A stretch of 64,000 nucleotides of DNA, taken from the NCBI GenBank assembly GCA_900548385.1, contig URKJ01000001.1:62001-126000 (forward strand), given 5' to 3'. The notes under the pieces were generated by a model. It was not told the DNA's origin, made no database searches, and worked only from the letters and a program-made list of their open reading frames with translations. Position 1 is the first letter of the stretch, and each line of letters starts with the position of its first letter. The translations under genes and the position numbers were made by a program. This document shows positions 59,508 to 64,000 of the stretch, one piece after another. Source of the stretch: an uncultured bacterium (GTDB lineage Bacteria; Verrucomicrobiota; Lentisphaeria; Victivallales; UBA1829).

Positions 59508-60500
59508 ATGAAGGCAACGGTCCGGACGATTGCAAAAGAGGCGGGAGTTTCCCCGGCAACGGTGTCGCGTGTATTCAGCGGAGCGGCGAAAGTGTCGCCG
59601 CAGGTTCGGCAGCGCGTATTGAACGCGGCGGCGCAGGCGGGATACGATTCCGGGGAGAAAAAGAATGTGGCGGTGATCATACCGGAAAACAGCGGGCTTT
59701 CCGGATACGGGGGGATGATTCTGGAATCCCTGTTCCTTGAGCTGAACAGTCACGGTTTCCGGGCGCTGGCGATCACTGCGGACGATATTGCGCTTCTGGA
59801 TGAAACGGTTGTTGCCGGTGCGATTTCCGTGATCTACCGGCATGGACTGGAGAAGATGTGGAACAAGAAGCGCGCGGTTCCGTTGATCTGCATCAACAGC
59901 TATGGTTATCCGATCGACGGCGTTTACGAGGTGAGTTCCAATGATGGACAGGGAATCACTGCCGCGATGAATTTGCTGTATGAGAAAGGACACCGCCGGA
60001 TCGGGATGATGACGAATATTTTTGATATGTCGAATTCCCGCAATTCAGCGATCCGCGCCCGCACGTTTGACTCTTTTATCAAAAGCCATTCCGACTGTTC
60101 CGGCATTTTCCGCAACTGCATGTTGTCAGCCGGCTTTCTGGATACGGTTATGGAATTTGTCCGCTTCGGGGTGACGGCGATCATTGCCGCCGGGGAGAGT
60201 CTGGCGGCTCCGGTCAATCATATTCTGAGTACCTGCGGGATCCGCGTGCCGGAGGATATTTCTCTGATCGGGTTTGAATCCCGGCATGTCTCCGAGTATC
60301 TCCATCCGCCGGTAACGTGTCTGGAACAGCGCATGGGACGGCTGGCGGAGCTGGCCGTGGAGCTGCTGGCGAAACAGCTCCGCGGCGAACACAATCTGAA
60401 AAACGAACGTGTCGATTACAATCTGTTCATTCGCGACAGTGTGGGTGCTCCTCCGCTTATTCCAGTTTCAGAACGGTTATATTCCGGCTCCGGCTGCTGA
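59508..60500 (+). CDS. LacI-family transcriptional regulator (cassette 3)
   Basis: A 330-residue LacI/GalR protein. The HTH is at residues 4-24 (VRTIAKEAGVSPATVSRVFS), followed by a LacI sensor domain with the segments INSYGYPIDGVYEVSSND and IRVPEDISLIGFES. It is divergent from cassette 3 and probably represses it. GGGAG lies at good spacing before the ATG at 59508; a 19-residue upstream extension is not supported. Its 3' end overlaps the last 44 bp of the convergent GH10 gene. Confidence 0.92.
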   Translation: MKATVRTIAKEAGVSPATVSRVFSGAAKVSPQVRQRVLNAAAQAGYDSGEKKNVAVIIPENSGLSGYGGMILESLFLELNSHGFRALAITADDIALLDETVVAGAISVIYRHGLEKMWNKKRAVPLICINSYGYPIDGVYEVSSNDGQGITAAMNLLYEKGHRRIGMMTNIFDMSNSRNSAIRARTFDSFIKSHSDCSGIFRNCMLSAGFLDTVMEFVRFGVTAIIAAGESLAAPVNHILSTCGIRVPEDISLIGFESRHVSEYLHPPVTCLEQRMGRLAELAVELLAKQLRGEHNLKNERVDYNLFIRDSVGAPPLIPVSERLYSGSGC

Positions 60501-61776
60501 GCTTGACGGTCCGGCGGAACGTTCCGGAGTCCGTGGAAATCTCCGCCTCGTAATCGCCGTAGAATCCATGGAACAGATTCATTGCGCCGTCGCGGTAATC
60601 CAGTTCGGTTTCGGTGTGCCATTCCTGCCTGATGAGCCGTTCCAGAGTTTTGAACGCGGGTTTCGGTGAAAAGTCGTAGTTGACGAGTCCGGCGCGGAGG
60701 CTGTTTTCGCCCTGTTCGCTGCCGAGCGGCGCATAAGCCGCCGTTCCGTCAACAAGATTCCACCAGGTGATCGCGTCGACTGCCGGATGACTGAACCACA
60801 GACGGTACAGTTTTTCCGTAACGAGTTCCTGAAATGCGTCGCCGTCGCCGAGATCCCGGCGGCTGATAATGCTGACTTCGGAAAAGTTGACGGGGATTCC
60901 GAGCTTGCCGTAAAGATCGAGACAGGCAAACAGGATGCGCGGGTTCATGAAACTGTTGTGCTCGCCGTGCAGCAGACTGTCGAACATGTGATATTGCAGA
61001 CCGAGTCCGCCGACGCGGCAGCCGTGGTCCAGAAGCGAGCGGACCAGCAGATAAACGGGCGAATAGTCGCCGTGAAGATTCCACCAGCGGCGGTCGTCGT
61101 TGTACAACAGGGTCGAGGTCGGAAAATGACGGTCGGCGAGACGGAACGCTTCGTGGACGTGATTGTCCGGATACGCGGGCGTCAGTTTCCGGAACTGCGG
61201 TGCGCGCGATTGCGCTTCGTTCACACAGTCCCAGAGGAAAATCTTGTCACCGTACCGCTCCGCGATCTCCGCAAACCGGCGGTCGAGGCGCCGCATCAGT
61301 TCCGGCGTTGTTTCGGGAAGCCATGCCGGAGCGAAATTGTGCCAACAGAGCGGGTGCCCTTTCGGCGTGATGCCGTTGCGGCGACAGAAATCAAGGACGT
61401 CGTCGGTTGGCGGACGACGGTAGATCGGAACGCTTCCGGATTCAAAACGCAGTTTGCCGTCTTCCGGTTCCAGATCGGACCAGTAGAACGGAATGACCGC
61501 TTCGTTGAACAGGGAAGCGAACGTTTCTTCGTATTGGCGGTTCTGCTCCTCTTCCGGGAACTGGCCGAGCATGAACGCATTGCAGCCGAACAGGAATTCA
61601 TGCGTTTTCTGTTTCAGTCGGATTCGCGCATTTCCGACCGGTTTTCCGTCCGGAGTTTCCAGATGGAGCTGTCCGAATCCCTTGCGGTACATTTCGGTTC
61701 CCTGTCTGATACGGAATTCCACTTCCGCATCTTCCCGGAGCAGGTGTTTTGTGAGTGCGCTTGCGAGTTCGTTCAT
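60457..61776 (-). CDS. Cytoplasmic GH10 endo-xylanase-like hydrolase
   Basis: A 439-residue protein of glycoside hydrolase family 10. The signature GHPLCWH is followed by the WDCVNEA motif (acid/base Glu187) and VNFSEVSI (nucleophile Glu300), at typical spacing. The N-terminal 75 residues are an extra beta-rich segment. No signal peptide is present, so it probably acts inside the cell, on xylo-oligosaccharides or related compounds that have been taken up. It starts 11 bp after the IclR gene. It overlaps the convergent LacI gene by 44 bp. Confidence 0.9.
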   Translation of the reverse strand: MNELASALTKHLLREDAEVEFRIRQGTEMYRKGFGQLHLETPDGKPVGNARIRLKQKTHEFLFGCNAFMLGQFPEEEQNRQYEETFASLFNEAVIPFYWSDLEPEDGKLRFESGSVPIYRRPPTDDVLDFCRRNGITPKGHPLCWHNFAPAWLPETTPELMRRLDRRFAEIAERYGDKIFLWDCVNEAQSRAPQFRKLTPAYPDNHVHEAFRLADRHFPTSTLLYNDDRRWWNLHGDYSPVYLLVRSLLDHGCRVGGLGLQYHMFDSLLHGEHNSFMNPRILFACLDLYGKLGIPVNFSEVSIISRRDLGDGDAFQELVTEKLYRLWFSHPAVDAITWWNLVDGTAAYAPLGSEQGENSLRAGLVNYDFSPKPAFKTLERLIRQEWHTETELDYRDGAMNLFHGFYGDYEAEISTDSGTFRRTVKLSSRSRNITVLKLE

Positions 61777-61787
61777 GTCGTCATTCC

Positions 61788-62540
61788 TTATTTGATGAGT
61801 TGTTCTGCAACGCGGTCCAGCATCCGGTGCAGAGTGTCGATACGGTCCTGTGTGGCGCGTATTGCGGGGATGTAGCCGCCGAGAGCGCCGAGAAACGTTT
61901 CTTTCCCGGAAAACACGGGGCGCGCCGCCGCGTAAAATCCGCTCTCTTTTTCCGCTTTGATGCAGAGATTCCGCTGCCGGATCTCCGCCAGCGCGCGATC
62001 AAGTCCTTTTTCAGAAAGTTCCGGCCACGCTTTGTGATTGACGGGATTTGCGGCAAGGAACATCGCCCGTTCGTATTCCGGCGCAAACGCCAGCAGAACG
62101 CGGGTCGTGACACGGGAATAGTTGAACCGGCGTTCATTTTCGATCAGCGCCGGATTGACCGAGATCACGGAGTTGCCGGAAACGGAGGCTATGATCATGC
62201 GTTCCCCGTTGAACAGCGTGGTGAGGATGAACGATTCTCCGGTCTGTTCCGCCGCGTCCCGGAGCAGGCGGACCGCCATCGGCCGGATCTGTCCGGCGAA
62301 TGCCCCCGCTTTGGAAAGCATGGCGCATTTTTCGCCGGCGGCATAGATACCGCGTGCGCTCCGCCGGATATAGCCGCAGAATTCGAGCGTCTGCATCATA
62401 TTCCGAGCCGTGGTTTTCCGCATTCCGAACCGTTCGGCGATTTCCGCCAGCCCCGTTCCTTCCGAGATCATGGAACATTCCAGAACGTATTCCAGAATCG
62501 CGAACGCGTTGGCAACGGATTGTATGGACGGTTTATTCAT
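61788..62540 (-). CDS. IclR-family transcriptional regulator
   Basis: A 250-residue protein. Residues of about 5-65 form the IclR winged helix (AIAERFGMRKTTARNMMQTL-type pattern), and the remainder is the IclR effector-binding domain (GESFILTTLFNGERMIIAS; GYIPAIRATQDRI). Members respond to small aromatic or sugar-acid metabolites. It is cotranscribed with the GH10 hydrolase 11 bp downstream, which suggests a xylan-related ligand. An AT-rich inverted repeat lies just upstream of its start. Confidence 0.9.
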   Translation of the reverse strand: MNKPSIQSVANAFAILEYVLECSMISEGTGLAEIAERFGMRKTTARNMMQTLEFCGYIRRSARGIYAAGEKCAMLSKAGAFAGQIRPMAVRLLRDAAEQTGESFILTTLFNGERMIIASVSGNSVISVNPALIENERRFNYSRVTTRVLLAFAPEYERAMFLAANPVNHKAWPELSEKGLDRALAEIRQRNLCIKAEKESGFYAAARPVFSGKETFLGALGGYIPAIRATQDRIDTLHRMLDRVAEQLIK

Positions 62541-62553
62541 TATAAAAATATCC

Positions 62554-62572
62554 TATTCATTATTATTGAATA
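62554..62572. promoter_or_regulatory. Candidate IclR operator
   Basis: TATTCA (62554-62559) and TGAATA (62567-62572) are inverted repeats separated by 7 nt, 14-32 bp upstream of the IclR start. A second ATTCAT lies at 62535-62540, overlapping the start codon. It is a good autoregulatory site candidate. Confidence 0.45.
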
Positions 62573-62643
62573 TTCCGTTATTAATATAAATCTGTTTTTC
62601 CGGTTGTCAAGAATTTTTTTCAAAAAAAGAGCGTTCCGGGGGC

Positions 62644-62672
62644 TTGACAAAACGGTGATCTTGTTTTATAAT
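62644..62672 (+). promoter_or_regulatory. Perfect consensus sigma-70 promoter (cassette 4)
   Basis: TTGACA (62644-62649), 17 nt and TATAAT (62667-62672) form an exact consensus promoter, 45 bp before the TTG start of the GntR/LacI regulator. A direct repeat TATACA (62681-62686, 62691-62696) lies just downstream and could be its operator. Confidence 0.85.
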
Positions 62673-62716
62673 ATAACCATTATACACCTTTATACATAAT
62701 TTTGGAGGTTTTTGTT

Positions 62717-63817
62717 TTGGGAGAAGGATTGACCAAACAGGAGCGGATTTTTCAGACACTGGTGCTGGAAATCGAAAAAGGGATCTGGCCTGTGGATTCA
62801 CTGCTTCCTTCGGGTGCCAGGCTGGCGGAACGTTTTGATGTGGCTCCGCTGACGGTACGCAGGGTTCTTCTGGAATTGCAGAATCAGCATTATATCCGGA
62901 CCGTGAACGGGGTCGGGAGTTTCGTCCTGTCGCGTCCGCAGGAGGACGAACCGAAAATTCTGGTGGTGACTACGCCGACTTTTACACAGGAAAGCTGTTT
63001 GCTGTATATCATTTCCGGAATCATGGAAAGCTGTCAGGAACGGAAAGTGAAGGTCGATTTTCTGCTGGAGAGTTTTCTGCGCGGCGACGACCGGATCGCT
63101 TTTGCCCGGAATTTGCGCAGAAAAAATTATCTGGGGGTGATTTTCACCCGCTGTCTTTTTGTCGGGGATGAACCGGAATTTGCGGCGCTCCGGGAACTGA
63201 ATATTCCGGTTTTGCTGCCTCATGCGACACCGGAAGACAGGAAAATGACCGGTTTCGCCACATTGTTTACAGATGAAGCCGCCGCATGGGAAGATGCTTT
63301 AGTTTATTTACGGGAGCTGGGACACCGGCGGATCGCACAGCTGATGCGTCCACTGCATACCGGCAGATTCCGGTCGCGGACCTGGGTGCAGCATCAGAAT
63401 CTGCTGAAAAAACTGGGACTGGATGCTTCTCCGGATCTGTTTTGCATCCTGAACGATTACAATTCTCCGGATTTTGTTCCGCTGCTGACCGGATTGCTTC
63501 AGAAGCCGGAACGGCCTACGGCGATACTGGGCTTTTCGGACTTCTTTGCGCTTCGTGCCTGTGATGAATTGGCACGTCTGCGGATCGGGGTTCCGGACGA
63601 GCTGTCGGTGATGGGATTTTGCGGTTACCCAGGAGGCGAGTCCAGAGCGTGTCCGCTGTCCACAATGGATTTCATGTACGGCAGAATCGGGGATCAGGCT
63701 GTGCGGACTCTGCTCCATGCTTCGGAATGGTTCGGCGGCGGAAAAAAGGTGCCGCTGCTGAAAACTCCATACCGGCTGGTCGAACGGAGTACAACGGGTT
63801 TATGCCACGGAACGTGA
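62717..63817 (+). CDS. GntR-type HTH / LacI-type sensor transcriptional regulator (cassette 4)
   Basis: A 366-residue protein with an N-terminal GntR winged helix (TKQERIFQTLVLEIEKGIWP, then PSGARLAERFDVAPLTVRRV) and a LacI-type sensor domain (ELGHRRIAQLMRPL; PTAILGFSDFFALRA; IGVPDELSVMGFCGY). The layout matches the regulator at 5177-6247. The start is TTG at 62717, with GGAGG 8 nt upstream; an earlier TTG would overlap that ribosome binding site. It is followed after 71 bp by a pilin-like gene, as in cassette 1, and is driven by a consensus promoter. Confidence 0.88.
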   Translation: MGEGLTKQERIFQTLVLEIEKGIWPVDSLLPSGARLAERFDVAPLTVRRVLLELQNQHYIRTVNGVGSFVLSRPQEDEPKILVVTTPTFTQESCLLYIISGIMESCQERKVKVDFLLESFLRGDDRIAFARNLRRKNYLGVIFTRCLFVGDEPEFAALRELNIPVLLPHATPEDRKMTGFATLFTDEAAAWEDALVYLRELGHRRIAQLMRPLHTGRFRSRTWVQHQNLLKKLGLDASPDLFCILNDYNSPDFVPLLTGLLQKPERPTAILGFSDFFALRACDELARLRIGVPDELSVMGFCGYPGGESRACPLSTMDFMYGRIGDQAVRTLLHASEWFGGGKKVPLLKTPYRLVERSTTGLCHGT

Positions 63818-63888
63818 CTGCATGAAATGCTGATCGCAGAAACGAATTCGTATAAGAAACGAAACATATGCAAAAGGAGATATGAATT

Positions 63889-64000
63889 ATGAAACGAAAC
63901 TCATTCAAGGGCAGGCGGAGGCGAAAGAATGATCTTCCTCTGAAATTCCAGACTTACTTTTCCATGATAGAGCTTTTACTAGTTATTTCAATTATTGCAA
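63889..64000 (+). CDS. Pilin-like protein, 3' end outside the window (cassette 4)
   Basis: Only the first 37 residues are visible. A leader of about 24 residues, with the basic run GRRRRKND, precedes FSMIELLLVISIIA, a prepilin cleavage site and hydrophobic helix with Glu at the expected +5 position. AAAAGGAG lies 9 nt before the ATG at 63889. It follows the GntR/LacI regulator by 71 bp. A hydrolase gene is expected just beyond the window, by analogy with cassettes 1-3. Confidence 0.8.
   Translation, partial: MKRNSFKGRRRRKNDLPLKFQTYFSMIELLLVISIIA

Noticed and set aside
965..63817. A type II secretion system or type IV pilus locus
   Set aside because: The pilin-like genes occur singly beside hydrolases; no GspE/PilB ATPase, GspD secretin, GspF or prepilin peptidase gene is present anywhere in the window.
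1..64000. CRISPR arrays, tRNA or rRNA genes, insertion sequences, phage attachment sites
   Set aside because: No regularly spaced repeats, cloverleaf sequences, transposase or integrase genes were seen; intergenic gaps are mostly under 200 bp and the largest (21616-22051) shows only promoters and hairpins.

Overview
The window looks like a chromosomal segment from a Lentisphaerota (Victivallis-like) bacterium. This is an inference from gene content: several solitary type IV pilin-like proteins with the FTLIELL-type N-terminus and a C-terminal H-X9-DG motif, large secreted glycoside hydrolases under many different sugar-type regulators, a Flp/Tad-like pilin cluster, a diaminopimelate pathway operon and a small coiled-coil protein of a type I recall from PVC-group genomes. 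G+C is moderate (about 55% by eye). Many genes overlap by ATGA, and TTG starts with good ribosome binding sites occur. No rRNA, tRNA, CRISPR array, insertion sequence or phage gene was seen.

Layout. 1-8.9 kb: the end of a membrane protein (BatA/B-like), then a minus-strand regulator / pilin-like / glycoside hydrolase operon, a LacI regulator, and a coiled-coil membrane protein followed by an unlisted 37-residue membrane peptide. 9-14 kb: metallo-hydrolase, MarC, MnmG, an orphan peptide-ABC permease and a class I amidotransferase. 14-21.6 kb: one 2496-residue repeat protein behind a long leader. 22-28 kb: a blasticidin/cytidine deaminase, a DUF6624 protein, a DUF2157 / GDYXXLXY pair, and a Flp/TadE/TadG-like cluster. 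28-35.4 kb: a plus-strand housekeeping run (YfgM-like, SpoU methylase, DapF, DapA, PHP protein; then DAHP synthase, NUDIX, small coiled-coil protein), with a divergent Ppx-like protein between. 35.4-38.7 kb: an operon of an activase-dehydratase fusion, a cupin and a ribokinase. 38.8-40 kb: RsmA and an FmdB zinc ribbon. 40-45.7 kb: AraC regulator divergent from pilin-like + glycoside hydrolase. 45.8-51 kb: PHP/EamA operon, TrmB and AraC regulators and a Gfo/Idh/MocA oxidoreductase. 51-54.6 kb: PTS EIIA, TrxA, TilS, a metallo-hydrolase and a double-glycine-leader peptide. 54.6-60.5 kb: LacI regulator divergent from pilin-like, CBM-like protein and glycoside hydrolase. 60.5-64 kb: IclR-GH10 operon, then a GntR/LacI regulator followed by a fourth pilin-like gene cut by the window end.

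The most interesting pattern is a cassette seen three times complete and a fourth time cut by the window end: sugar-type transcription regulator, one pilin-like H-X9-DG protein, and one large secreted clan GH-A-like hydrolase with a C-terminal CBM9-like domain. The regulator belongs to a different family or arrangement in each case, while the pilin-like gene always lies between regulator and hydrolase. This resembles a modular polysaccharide-use unit in which a pseudopilin takes the place of the SusC/D pair. The function of the pilin-like protein is inferred, not shown.

Other genes work in recognisable groups: lysine/peptidoglycan precursor synthesis (DapA, DapF), aromatic amino acid entry (DAHP synthase), tRNA and rRNA modification (MnmG, TilS, RsmA, SpoU family), thiol redox (TrxA) and carbohydrate uptake or regulation (RbsK, Gfo/Idh/MocA, PTS EIIA).
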